From NCBI RefSeq assembly GCF_900187945.1, contig NZ_FYEH01000014.1, forward strand, positions 24,208-88,207: 64,000 nt of DNA. Reading direction: 5' to 3'. The notes beneath the pieces are model-generated. The model saw only the letters and a program-made list of their open reading frames with translations. It searched no databases and was not told where the DNA came from. Positions 22,498 through 30,882 of the stretch are shown in pieces; position 1 is the stretch's first letter; the number at the start of each line of letters is the position of its first letter. The stretch is from Arboricoccus pini. GTDB taxonomy: Bacteria > Pseudomonadota > Alphaproteobacteria > Geminicoccales > Geminicoccaceae. The position numbers were made by a program, and so were the translations under genes.

Positions 22498-23766
22498 ATG
22501 AGCGTCGAGATCCGAGTTCCGACCCTTGGCGAGTCCGTCACCGAGGCCACGGTGGCACGCTGGCTGAAGAAGGCCGGCGACAACGTGGCGGCGGATGAGC
22601 CCCTGGTCGAACTCGAGACCGACAAGGTCAGCCTCGAGGTGCCGGCACCTTCCGCCGGCGTGTTGGCCGAGATTACGGTCGAGGAAGGCAGCGACGTCGA
22701 GGTGGGTGCCATCATCGGCCTGATCGAGGCCTCGGGCGCCGGCACCGCGCCCAAGGCTGCGCCGGAAAAGCCGGCCTCGAAGTCGGCCGAGGCTACCGAC
22801 CACACGCCACCCAAGAGTGCCGAGGTCGCGGCCTCGGGCAATGGCGCGGCCCAGGCCGGCCCGGCCGCCCGTAAGATCGCCGAGGAGAAGGGTATCGATC
22901 TCGCCAGCGTAGCGGCGAGCGGCCCCAAGGGGAACGTCACCAAGGGCGACGTCATGGCCGCCGAGGCCAAGCCTGCCGCCAGCGGTACCGCCGTGAAGGC
23001 GCCACAGCCAGTGGCACCGCCGGCCAGCGTGCCGGCGAATGACCAGGGCCAGCCTGCCGCTGGCGGGCGTGAGGAGCGGGTCCGTATGACCCGGCTCCGT
23101 AAGCGCATTGCCGAGCGCCTCAAGGAGGCGCAGAACACCGCCGCGATGCTGACCACCTTCAACGAGGTGGACATGAGCGCGGTCATGGCGCTGCGTAAGC
23201 AATATCAGGACAGTTTCCAAAAGAAGCACGGCATCAAGCTCGGCTTCATGAGCTTCTTCGTGAAGGCCTCGATCGAGGCGCTTCGCGCCTATCCGGCTGT
23301 CAATGCCGAGATCGACGGCGACGACATTGTCTTTAAGCACTATCACGATATCGGGGTTGCCGTGTCGACCGACCAGGGCCTGGTTGTGCCGGTGATTCGC
23401 GGTGCCGAGGCCATGGGCCTGGCCCATATCGAAAAGTCGATCGCCGACCTTGGCAAGCGTGCCCGCGACGGCAAGCTTTCCATGGATGCCATGGCGGGCG
23501 GTACCTTCACGATCACCAATGGCGGCACCTTCGGCTCGCTGCTGAGCACGCCGATCTTGAACCCGCCACAGGTGGGCATCCTTGGGATGCACAAGATCCA
23601 GGAGCGGCCGATGGTCCTGCCTGGCGGCAGGATCGAGGCGCGGCCGATGATGTATCTTGCGCTGTCCTACGATCACCGGATCGTTGACGGCAAGGAGGCG
23701 GTCTCCTTCCTCGTTCGGGTCAAGGAGTGCATCGAGGATCCGCAGCGCATGCTGATCGACGCCTGA
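22498..23766 (+). CDS. sucB: dihydrolipoamide succinyltransferase, E2 of 2-oxoglutarate dehydrogenase
   Basis: This 422-residue E2 has one lipoyl domain with the lipoylated K43 in [14 protein letters not shown]. An Ala/Pro-rich linker follows, then a peripheral subunit-binding domain ([19 protein letters not shown]), a second linker, and the catalytic domain ending with the active-site histidine in [14 protein letters not shown] chose ATG 22498 ([13 protein letters not shown]), where the family begins and where AAGAGGAAGAG provides a ribosome site; the open frame upstream overlaps sucA and is not coding. It lies 71 bases after sucA. Confidence 0.96.
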   Translation: MSVEIRVPTLGESVTEATVARWLKKAGDNVAADEPLVELETDKVSLEVPAPSAGVLAEITVEEGSDVEVGAIIGLIEASGAGTAPKAAPEKPASKSAEATDHTPPKSAEVAASGNGAAQAGPAARKIAEEKGIDLASVAASGPKGNVTKGDVMAAEAKPAASGTAVKAPQPVAPPASVPANDQGQPAAGGREERVRMTRLRKRIAERLKEAQNTAAMLTTFNEVDMSAVMALRKQYQDSFQKKHGIKLGFMSFFVKASIEALRAYPAVNAEIDGDDIVFKHYHDIGVAVSTDQGLVVPVIRGAEAMGLAHIEKSIADLGKRARDGKLSMDAMAGGTFTITNGGTFGSLLSTPILNPPQVGILGMHKIQERPMVLPGGRIEARPMMYLALSYDHRIVDGKEAVSFLVRVKECIEDPQRMLIDA

Positions 23767-23815
23767 CTGCAAGGCCTTTCTGCCACCACCTCGTTTTTCT
23801 GCTGGAGCCTCCACC

Positions 23816-25225
23816 ATGAGCAACGAAACCTACGATCTCGTCGTCATTGGCGGCGGGCCCGGTGGCTATGTGGCGGCCATCAAAGCGGCCCAGTTGGGAC
23901 TGAGGGTCGCCTGCGTGGAAAAGCGTGGCCGTCTCGGGGGTACCTGCCTGAATATCGGCTGCATTCCGTCCAAATCGCTTCTCCACGCCTCGCATCTCTA
24001 CGAGGACGCTACCTCGCACGTGGCGGAGTGGGGGGTCCTGGTCGAGGGGGTCAAGCTCGACCTTGCCAGGATGCAGTCCGCCAAGAGCAAGGTGGTGATC
24101 GGCCTGACCGACGGCATCGAGTTCCTGTTTAAGAAGAACAAGGTCGACTATGTGCGCGGCGCTGGGAAGCTGCGCTCTCCGACGGAGGTCGAGGTGGCCC
24201 TGGCCGACGGTGGCCAGTCGGTGCTCTCGACCCGCAATATCCTGATCGCAACCGGCTCCGAGAGCGCCCCGTTGCCAGGGGTCGAGATCGATGAGAAGCG
24301 CGTCGTCAGTTCGACCGGCGCCCTGGAACTCGAGAGTGTGCCAAAGCGCCTGATCGTCATCGGCGGCGGCTATATCGGCCTTGAAATGGGCACCGTCTGG
24401 CGTCGTCTGGGGGCCGAGGTCACGGTGATCGAGTTCCTCGATCGCATCACGCCCGGCATGGATGGCGAAGTCAGCAAGCAGTTCCAGCGCATCCTCGCCA
24501 AGCAGGGCATGTCCTTCAGGCTCGGCACCAAGGTCATGGGTGTCGACAGTTCGGGACCCACGCTCAAGGTCGCGGTCGAGGCCGCCAAGGGTGGCGAGGC
24601 CGAAACACTCGAAGCCGACGTCGTCCTGGTCTCGATCGGCCGGCGACCGTATACAGAGGCCCTCGGGCTCGAGGCCCTGGGCGTCAAGTTAGATGAGCGG
24701 GGCCGGATCGAGGTAGGCGAAGATTTCAAGTCTTCTGTGCCCGGCATCTTTGCGATCGGCGATGTCATCAAGGGGCCGATGCTGGCGCACAAGGCCGAGG
24801 AAGAGGGGTCCTGCGTCGCGGAATTCCTGGCTGGCCAGAAGCCTCATATCGACTACGACATTATTCCGGGCGTGGTCTACACGGTCCCGGAAGTGGCATC
24901 GATCGGCAAGACCGAGGAGCAGCTCAAGGAAGCCGGCATCGCCTACAAGACTGGTAAGTTTCCTTTCCTCGCCAATAGCCGGGCGCGTGCCACCGGCAAC
25001 ACCGAGGGCTTCGTCAAGATCCTGGCCGATGCGACGACCGATCGCGTCCTGGGCGCCCATATCATCGGCGCCGATGCCGGCACGCTGATCGCCGAGATCG
25101 CGATGGCGATGGAGTTCGGCGCCTCCTCGGAGGACATCGCCCGCACCTGCCACGCTCATCCGACTTTGGAAGAGGCCGTGAAGGAGGCTGCTCTGGCCAC
25201 CTTCTTCAAACCGATCCATAGTTAA
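23816..25225 (+). CDS. lpdA: dihydrolipoyl dehydrogenase (E3)
   Basis: This 469-residue flavoprotein reoxidises the dihydrolipoyl arm of the 2-oxoacid dehydrogenase complexes using NAD. It shows the FAD motif GGGPGGYVAAIKAAQ, the redox disulfide C44/C49 (GGTCLNIGCIPSK), the NAD motif GGGYIGLEMG, and the C-terminal HAHPTLEEAVKEA with the catalytic histidine. It is the last gene of the mdh-suc run. A small GC hairpin (25230-25248) without a T-tract follows. Confidence 0.97.
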   Translation: MSNETYDLVVIGGGPGGYVAAIKAAQLGLRVACVEKRGRLGGTCLNIGCIPSKSLLHASHLYEDATSHVAEWGVLVEGVKLDLARMQSAKSKVVIGLTDGIEFLFKKNKVDYVRGAGKLRSPTEVEVALADGGQSVLSTRNILIATGSESAPLPGVEIDEKRVVSSTGALELESVPKRLIVIGGGYIGLEMGTVWRRLGAEVTVIEFLDRITPGMDGEVSKQFQRILAKQGMSFRLGTKVMGVDSSGPTLKVAVEAAKGGEAETLEADVVLVSIGRRPYTEALGLEALGVKLDERGRIEVGEDFKSSVPGIFAIGDVIKGPMLAHKAEEEGSCVAEFLAGQKPHIDYDIIPGVVYTVPEVASIGKTEEQLKEAGIAYKTGKFPFLANSRARATGNTEGFVKILADATTDRVLGAHIIGADAGTLIAEIAMAMEFGASSEDIARTCHAHPTLEEAVKEAALATFFKPIHS

Positions 25226-25271
25226 GACTTCCCGGCCTATCGCCGGGATGTTCGGCGGATGAGGTCCTTTC

Positions 25272-25763
25272 ATGAAATCCATCAAACAGGGAGCAGTGTT
25301 GCTGCTTGTCCTGCTCGGGTGTGCGAGCCCGGCCTTTGCCGGCCCGCCCGCCGGCCGCTGGCGAATCGATGCCGATATCTGGGAGAACTCCTTTAACGCC
25401 ATGGCGGAGGAGATGTTCAAGACCTTGCCGGAAGACCAGCGCGACGAGACCAGGATGGCCATGGAAAGCCAGCTCGAGCAGCTGAAGGACCCCGAGGCCG
25501 GCGGGCTGGCCAGGATCATCGCCTTCGAGCCGGATGGGACCGTCAGCGTCGAGGGAGGTGACGATCAGGTGATCGCGGAAGGCAGCCATTGGGAGGAGAC
25601 GGGCAAGACCATCAAGATCGCGACCGACGATCCGACCGATCTGGCCTTCGCGGGGGCCGTTGAGGGTGACACGATCGACATGCACCCCGTCTTGGATGCC
25701 GACGCAGCAGCCGAGGCCCCTTGGTCGCGCGACCTCCATCTCGTCCTCAGGCGGATCCGATAA
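25272..25763 (+). CDS. small exported protein of unknown function (paralogue A)
   Basis: This 163-residue protein has a signal peptide ending near SPAFA before GPPAGRW; an LLGC within it could instead be a weak lipobox. The mature part begins GRWRIDADIWENSF and continues with a helical acidic stretch, then beta-type segments (GTVSVEGGD, EGSHWEETGKTIKI) that look lipocalin-like. GAGG precedes the ATG by 10 bases. It resembles the next gene in layout: a W-x-ID opening, a helix, then a G-x-W-x-E-T segment. I cannot name a family. Confidence 0.65.
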   Translation: MKSIKQGAVLLLVLLGCASPAFAGPPAGRWRIDADIWENSFNAMAEEMFKTLPEDQRDETRMAMESQLEQLKDPEAGGLARIIAFEPDGTVSVEGGDDQVIAEGSHWEETGKTIKIATDDPTDLAFAGAVEGDTIDMHPVLDADAAAEAPWSRDLHLVLRRIR

Positions 25764-25895
25764 AGGCCTCCTTGCGCCATTTTAATTGCCGGGCGATGCA
25801 TGAGGCATGTGAAGCCCGACAGCCCGGTCTAATTTCTCCAGATAAGGGGACCCCGGAGGACGGGGAGGCCAGCCAAATGACGGAGGAGATCATCG

Positions 25896-26387
25896 ATGGT
25901 GCGCGTTGCACGTCTTGGCGGCGTTGGTGCCATAGCATTGTCGCTACTGTCCTGGAGTCTGGCAGCTAGTGCTGCCTCCCCCGTCGGCAGTTGGGTGATT
26001 GACCGGCCGGCCTGGGAGGCTGAATCACAAAAGGCCGTGGAGCGACTGACGCCCGTGGTTCCGCCGGCGCAATTGGCGCTCCTGAAGCAGGCGGGAATGG
26101 ATCCGGCGCAACTCGTCCGACAGGGCATCGGCGACATGAGCCAGGCTGAACTGGAACTAGGTGCCGACGGCAGCGCGGTCGCCCACAATTTTCGCAATCA
26201 CACCTATAAGGGTACCTGGACCGAGACCGACGACAAGATCGTCCTCGAGTTTCGCCAGGACAAAGCCCGCATGTTCGGCCACATGGAGGGCGATCGGCTG
26301 ATCCTCAAGGCCGATCCGTCGACCTTGAAGCCGCAGGCGGCGGCCATGGTGGCCGATCTCGAGTTTCCGCTCCTGCGCAAGCCCTGA
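25896..26387 (+). CDS. small exported protein of unknown function (paralogue B)
   Basis: This 163-residue protein has a signal peptide cleaved near ASA before ASPVGSW. The mature part starts GSWVIDRPAWEAE, followed by a helical segment and a beta-rich half with GTWTETDDKIVLEF. The order of elements matches the preceding gene, so the two are probably distant paralogues. GGAGGAG lies seven bases before the ATG. Function is unknown; a periplasmic lipocalin-like binding fold is a guess. Confidence 0.65.
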   Translation: MVRVARLGGVGAIALSLLSWSLAASAASPVGSWVIDRPAWEAESQKAVERLTPVVPPAQLALLKQAGMDPAQLVRQGIGDMSQAELELGADGSAVAHNFRNHTYKGTWTETDDKIVLEFRQDKARMFGHMEGDRLILKADPSTLKPQAAAMVADLEFPLLRKP

Positions 26388-26430
26388 GCCTACTTGACCA
26401 GGCAGCCTGGAGCGGCGGCGAACCCTTGCG

Positions 26431-27399
26431 CTAGCGCCCCCCGCCTGCCTCCGGGACGCTGCCGCGTTTGCGACGCGGCGCTGCCCCGCCGCTGCCCCAG
26501 GGTGACAGGCGCGATGATCCGCTTCGCGGCGGAAGGTTGTCGGTGGGGGCAGGGGCCGGAACATGCATGGCGAGCAACCGGTTGACGCGCTCCGCTGTCG
26601 AGGGATGAGTGCGAAAGAGGCCGTCGATGCCGTCCATCCGCAGAGGGTTGATGATGAACATGTGTGCCGAGGCCGGGTTATGCTCGGCACTCGGCATGAC
26701 TTGCCTCGCACCATCGCGCTCGATCTGCTGGAGGGCCGTGGCCAGCCAGTCGGGGCGACCGCAGATCCGGGCACCTTCGGCATCGGCCGCGTATTCCCGG
26801 GAGCGGGAGATCGCCATCTGCACCAGCATGGCGGCCAAGGGAGCCAGCACCATGACGAGGATGGTGCCGATGACGCCCAGGGGATTGTTGCGGTTATCCG
26901 AACTGCCACCCATGAAGAAAGCGAAATTGGCAAGAAAGCCGATGGCACCGGCGATCGTTGCCGCCATCGCCATGGTAAGCGTGTCGCGGTGTCGGATATG
27001 GGCCAGCTCATGCGCGATCACCCCGGCCAGTTCCTGCCTGTCGAGGCTGGCAAGCAGGCCGCGCGTGATGGCGACAGCCGCTCGCTCGGGGCTGCGACCG
27101 GTCGCGAAAGCGTTAGGTTGGTCGCTCTCGATGAGATAGATGGCCGGCATGGGCAAGTCGGCGCGCCGCACCAGCTCGGCCACGAGACGGTAGAGCTCGG
27201 GCGCCGATTCCGATGAGACCGGCTGGGCACCATGCATCGAGAGGACCATCCGGTCCGAGTTCCAATAGGCGAAGAAATTCATCGCCAGTGCGAGGAGAAT
27301 AGCCAGCAAGGCTCCGCCGCGACCGCCGATCAAAAAGCCGACGATCAGGAACAGGGCGGTAAGCGCCGCGAGTAGCAGGCCGGTGCGCGCGATGTTCAT
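26431..27399 (-). CDS. htpX: membrane zinc metalloprotease HtpX
   Basis: This 322-residue M48B protease has two N-terminal transmembrane segments, the zinc motif HELAH in [15 protein letters not shown], further membrane segments, and the third zinc ligand region AADAEGARI (the EYAAD motif). HtpX degrades misfolded inner-membrane proteins in membrane quality control. I chose ATG 27399 (MNIARTG), which has GGAGGAAGG directly upstream. The C-terminal tail is glycine- and arginine-rich and probably disordered. Confidence 0.95.
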   Translation of the reverse strand: MNIARTGLLLAALTALFLIVGFLIGGRGGALLAILLALAMNFFAYWNSDRMVLSMHGAQPVSSESAPELYRLVAELVRRADLPMPAIYLIESDQPNAFATGRSPERAAVAITRGLLASLDRQELAGVIAHELAHIRHRDTLTMAMAATIAGAIGFLANFAFFMGGSSDNRNNPLGVIGTILVMVLAPLAAMLVQMAISRSREYAADAEGARICGRPDWLATALQQIERDGARQVMPSAEHNPASAHMFIINPLRMDGIDGLFRTHPSTAERVNRLLAMHVPAPAPTDNLPPRSGSSRLSPWGSGGAAPRRKRGSVPEAGGGR

Positions 27400-27483
27400 C
27401 CTTCCTCCGCGATGTCGACGCTTTGAAAATGGCAAGCCGGTTGCTACCTGCCAAGTTCATTGCGCCAAGGGGAGGTCAACGCC

Positions 27484-28272
27484 ATGGGACAATTGAGCGG
27501 CAAGGTTGCGGTCGTTACGGGCTCGACCAGCGGCATCGGCCAGGGAATTGCCCAGGCTCTCGCCTCCGCTGGTGCCGACGTCATGCTGAACGGGTTCGGC
27601 GACAAGAGCGAGATCGAGGCGATGCTCGAGCATCTGCGCGAGGCCTATGGGACGAGGGTCGGCTATTCGGCGGCCGACATGACGAAGCCCGCTGAAATCA
27701 CTGCCATGATCGAGGCAGCGACGCATGAGTTGGGGCGGGTGGACATTCTCGTCAACAATGCAGGCATCCAGCATACGAGCCCCCTGGAGACCTTCCCGCC
27801 CGAGCAGTGGGACGCCATCATCGCCATCAACCTGTCTTCGGCCTTCCACACGACGCGGGCGGCATTGCCGCAAATGCGCGAGCGCAATTGGGGGCGGATC
27901 ATCAACATCGCCTCTGCGCACGGCCTCGTTGGCAGCGCGCAGAAAAGCGCCTATGTGGCCGCCAAGCACGGCATTGTAGGCCTGACCAAGGTGACCGGGC
28001 TGGAGACGGCGGAGAGCGGGGTTACCTGCAACGCCATCTGTCCGGGCTGGGTCCTCACGCCCCTGGTCAAAAAGCAGATCGAGGCCCGGGCCCAGCGCGA
28101 GGGGAAATCGATCGAGGATGCCGAACGGGACCTGCTTCGCGAAAAGCAGCCCTCGCTACAGTTCGTGACGCCGGAGCAATTGGGCGGCTTGGCCGTCTTC
28201 CTCTGTTCTCCCGCGGCCGACCAGATGCGCGGCCAGATCCTCTCAATGGATGGCGGCTGGACCGCGGGCTAG
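27484..28272 (+). CDS. bdhA: 3-hydroxybutyrate dehydrogenase
   Basis: This 262-residue short-chain dehydrogenase has the NAD motif TGSTSGIG, NNAG at 91-94, and the catalytic triad S144, Y157, K161. The C-terminal part (GVTCNAICPGWVLTPLVKKQIE) matches bacterial D-3-hydroxybutyrate dehydrogenases. These interconvert 3-hydroxybutyrate and acetoacetate in polyhydroxybutyrate turnover. I chose ATG 27484 with GGGGAGG upstream. Other SDRs share these motifs, so the substrate is likely but not certain. Confidence 0.88.
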   Translation: MGQLSGKVAVVTGSTSGIGQGIAQALASAGADVMLNGFGDKSEIEAMLEHLREAYGTRVGYSAADMTKPAEITAMIEAATHELGRVDILVNNAGIQHTSPLETFPPEQWDAIIAINLSSAFHTTRAALPQMRERNWGRIINIASAHGLVGSAQKSAYVAAKHGIVGLTKVTGLETAESGVTCNAICPGWVLTPLVKKQIEARAQREGKSIEDAERDLLREKQPSLQFVTPEQLGGLAVFLCSPAADQMRGQILSMDGGWTAG

Positions 28273-28293
28273 GGCCGGTCAAGGCCCAGTCAG

Positions 28294-28337
28294 ATTAAAG
28301 GAGGACCTGCCGCGTCGGACGGCGCGGCGGGTCCTCC
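28294..28337 (-). terminator. terminator facing the exported repeat protein
   Basis: A 15-base stem with one mismatch (GGAGGACC-GCCGCG pairs with CGCGGC-GGTCCTCC), 28300-28337, lies between convergent genes. Read on the minus strand it is followed by TTTAAT, so it fits best as terminator of the gene ending at 28363. It may also stop bdhA. Confidence 0.7.
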
Positions 28338-28362
28338 GGTCAAGCTGATCATCTATGGGCGA

Positions 28363-28857
28363 TCAGGAGACGCGCGGTGGTACTAGCATCGCCGACGGCA
28401 TCTTGACGCCCGGGCCGGGCGCCCCCTCGCCAATCACGCTGGCAGTCGGAGCGAAGGACTGTTTGCTGGCCGTGCTGCCCGCCGGCAGTGGCTGGCCGAC
28501 GGCAGCTTCACTGGTGGTAGCGCGATCTTGGTCGGTGAAGCCCAGGCTCGTGGCTGGAGTCACCGGATTGCCAAATGTTCCTGGGACACTCTCCGAGGAG
28601 GAGTTGGACTGAGCTGAGGCCGTGCCGCTGGCGGTCATTGGCTGGCCGACGGCGGCAGTGCTGGCGCTTGCCCTATCCTGATCGCTCATCCCCAGGTGTG
28701 ATCTGGCCATGCCGCTGTCGTCAATGGCACTGCTGCGATCGACCGTGGTCGACTGCACGGAGCTACCCATGCCATTGGCGTTCTGCGCCATCACCGCCGG
28801 TGCCGTCGCCATGACGAGGGCAAAGGCTGCCGACGTCGTGAAAAGTTTCATCTGCAT
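28363..28857 (-). CDS. exported low-complexity protein with two 30-residue repeats
   Basis: This 164-residue protein has a signal peptide (KLFTTSAAFALVMA...) cleaved near VMA before QNANG. The mature part is Ser/Thr/Ala/Gln-rich without cysteines. It contains two imperfect copies of a 30-residue unit at residues 55-84 and 105-134, 20 of 30 positions identical, each with the core DQDRA and AAVGQP. I chose ATG 28857 with AGGGG upstream. I recognise no family; it looks like a disordered periplasmic or secreted protein. It reads convergently with bdhA. Confidence 0.65.
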   Translation of the reverse strand: MQMKLFTTSAAFALVMATAPAVMAQNANGMGSSVQSTTVDRSSAIDDSGMARSHLGMSDQDRASASTAAVGQPMTASGTASAQSNSSSESVPGTFGNPVTPATSLGFTDQDRATTSEAAVGQPLPAGSTASKQSFAPTASVIGEGAPGPGVKMPSAMLVPPRVS

Positions 28858-28947
28858 CGATCTGGACCCCTTTTGTTGTCCTGCCGAAGAGAACGGGGGG
28901 CCAGCCGGATGGCTGCCGGGCCTAACGCGGATGTGAGATGGCGGCAC

Positions 28948-30474
28948 TCACATCACGGCACCGATTTGCCAGGGGACGAACTCGTTATCGCCAATGCCGA
29001 GAAGCTCGGACTTGCTGGGCTTTCCAGAAGCCATGTCCAAGAGATAGTCGAAGATCCGCCGGCCGGCCGCCTCGATGCTCTCCTCGCCATCGATGATCGT
29101 CCCGCAATTAATGTCCATGTCCTCCTCCATGCGGCGGAACATGGTCGTATTGGTCGCGATCTTCATCGAAGGCGCCGGCTTGAAGCCGAAGCAAGAGCCC
29201 CGACCGGTCGTAAAGGCGATGAGTTGACAGCCGGAGGCGACCTGACCGGTAGCCGAGGCGGGATCGTAGCCGGGGCTGTCCATGAAGACGAAGCCGTGGG
29301 TCCTGAGCGGCTCGGCATAGCGCAGCACGTCGACTAGGTTCGTGGTCCCGCCCTTGGCGGCAGCTCCCAGGGATTTCTCGAGAATCGTGGTGAGGCCGCC
29401 CGCTTTGTTGCCAGGCGATGGGTTGTTGTTCATCTCGCCGCCGTTCCGGGCGGTATAGTCCTCCCACCATTTGATGCGGTCGATGAGCTTGGTGGCGACG
29501 GCCTCGCTGACGGCGCGGCGCGTCAAGAGATGCTCCGCCCCATAGATCTCTGGCGTTTCCGCCAGCACGGGGGTGCCGCCATGCGCCACCAGGAGGTCGG
29601 CGCAGGCCCCAAGTGCCGGGTTGGCGCCGATGCCCGAATAGCCGTCGGAGCCGCCACACTGCAGGCCGACGGCGAGCTCGCTGGCCGAGATGGCCTGGCG
29701 GGTCGCCTGGTTGGCCGCTGGCAGCATGTCGGTCAGCATGGCCGTGGCGCGTTCGATCGTCTTTCGCGTGCCGCCGGTGTCCTGCATCGTCATGACCTGG
29801 AAATGCGGTCCGGGCTGGATGCCGTAGGCTTCGAGGAGAAAGTCGATCTGGTTCACCTCGCAGCCGAGGCCGATCATGAGGATGCCGGCGAAATTGGGAT
29901 GGCCGGCAAAGCCCCAGAGCGTCCGCTGCAAGGTGGCAAAGCCGTCGCCGCGATCGGCCATGCCGCAGCCCGTGCCGTGCGTGATGGCGACGATGCCGTC
30001 GACATTGGGAAAGCGCGCCAGGACCTCTTTGGGGAATTTGTCGGCGATGAACTTGCAGACCGAGGCCGAGCAATTGACCGTCGAGAGCACGCCCAAGAAA
30101 TTGCGCGTGCCAGCCTTGCCGTTATGCCTGAGAAAGCCCTGAAAGCTCGCGCGTTCATTCACCGGCAGCATCGGGGTCGGATGGGCGTCGGCGCCGATCG
30201 CATAGTCGCGGGCGAAGTCGCCCATGGCACAGTTTTGCACATGGACGTGCTGTCCAGCCTCGATATCGGTGGTCGCAAAGCCGATAATCTGATTGAATTT
30301 CCGGATCGGCTCCCCTTTGGCGACCGGCCGCGTTGCGACCTTGTGTCCGGCTGGGATCTTCGTGCTGGCGATGATGTTCTCGGCCGCGAGCACGGTGCCC
30401 GGCTGAATGTCGATTCGCGCAACGACCACGTTGTCGTTGCGGTTCAAGCGTAGTGTTGTCGCCGGTGCGCTCAT
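28948..30474 (-). CDS. UxaA/GarD family hydro-lyase (altronate or galactarate dehydratase type)
   Basis: This 508-residue protein joins an N-terminal SAF domain (MSAPATTLRLNRNDNVVVA to about residue 90) to the large UxaA/GarD domain (NGKAGTRNFLGVLSTVNCSAS onward). The motif THGTGCGMADRG and conserved cysteines are present. Members dehydrate sugar acids such as D-altronate or galactarate, using iron or manganese. Which acid is used here cannot be read, and no transporter or regulator sits beside it. Eda at 46.8 kb could take a downstream keto-deoxy acid, but that is inference. Confidence 0.82.
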   Translation of the reverse strand: MSAPATTLRLNRNDNVVVARIDIQPGTVLAAENIIASTKIPAGHKVATRPVAKGEPIRKFNQIIGFATTDIEAGQHVHVQNCAMGDFARDYAIGADAHPTPMLPVNERASFQGFLRHNGKAGTRNFLGVLSTVNCSASVCKFIADKFPKEVLARFPNVDGIVAITHGTGCGMADRGDGFATLQRTLWGFAGHPNFAGILMIGLGCEVNQIDFLLEAYGIQPGPHFQVMTMQDTGGTRKTIERATAMLTDMLPAANQATRQAISASELAVGLQCGGSDGYSGIGANPALGACADLLVAHGGTPVLAETPEIYGAEHLLTRRAVSEAVATKLIDRIKWWEDYTARNGGEMNNNPSPGNKAGGLTTILEKSLGAAAKGGTTNLVDVLRYAEPLRTHGFVFMDSPGYDPASATGQVASGCQLIAFTTGRGSCFGFKPAPSMKIATNTTMFRRMEEDMDINCGTIIDGEESIEAAGRRIFDYLLDMASGKPSKSELLGIGDNEFVPWQIGAVM

Positions 30475-30882
30475 TAGCCTTAGCCCTTAACTGCTGGCGC
30501 GATCATAAACCGTTGATCAAATCGTTCCAGATATAAGCTGGCTCGGAACTACGGCGTAACATCGGCTTTTTCGCCCTGCGACGGCGTTCAAGGGCATTCG
30601 TGGCATGTCTCCCATGCTTCGCATTCGCGAATGCCTGCCCTCTTCTGGAAGGTACGGTCGTCGAATCTGCAAGGTTGCTCCACCCATTTGGGCGGTCCGT
30701 GCCGTTACCTGGGCCTTTCTCGAGGTTTATTCTCCTCAACGAGCGTTTGACCACAGGGCAGCCGCGATAGCGGTCGCCACGGGGTGGATGGCGAGTCCAT
30801 CGCTCCGTCGCCGGAACGTTTCGAGCGGCCGAGCGCTATGTTGAAAGCGAGATATTGAAAATGGATGATTTGATGGTGACCC
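30475..30882. other. 408-base divergent intergenic region
   Basis: It separates the hydro-lyase (minus) from the PQQ dehydrogenase (plus) and should carry both promoters. A minus-strand open stretch 30503-30754 has no recognisable product or ribosome site. I see no RNA gene. Confidence 0.5.

Noticed and set aside
30503..30754. 83-codon minus-strand frame upstream of the PQQ dehydrogenase
   Set aside because: No family, no convincing ribosome site, and it lies in a region that must hold two divergent promoters.
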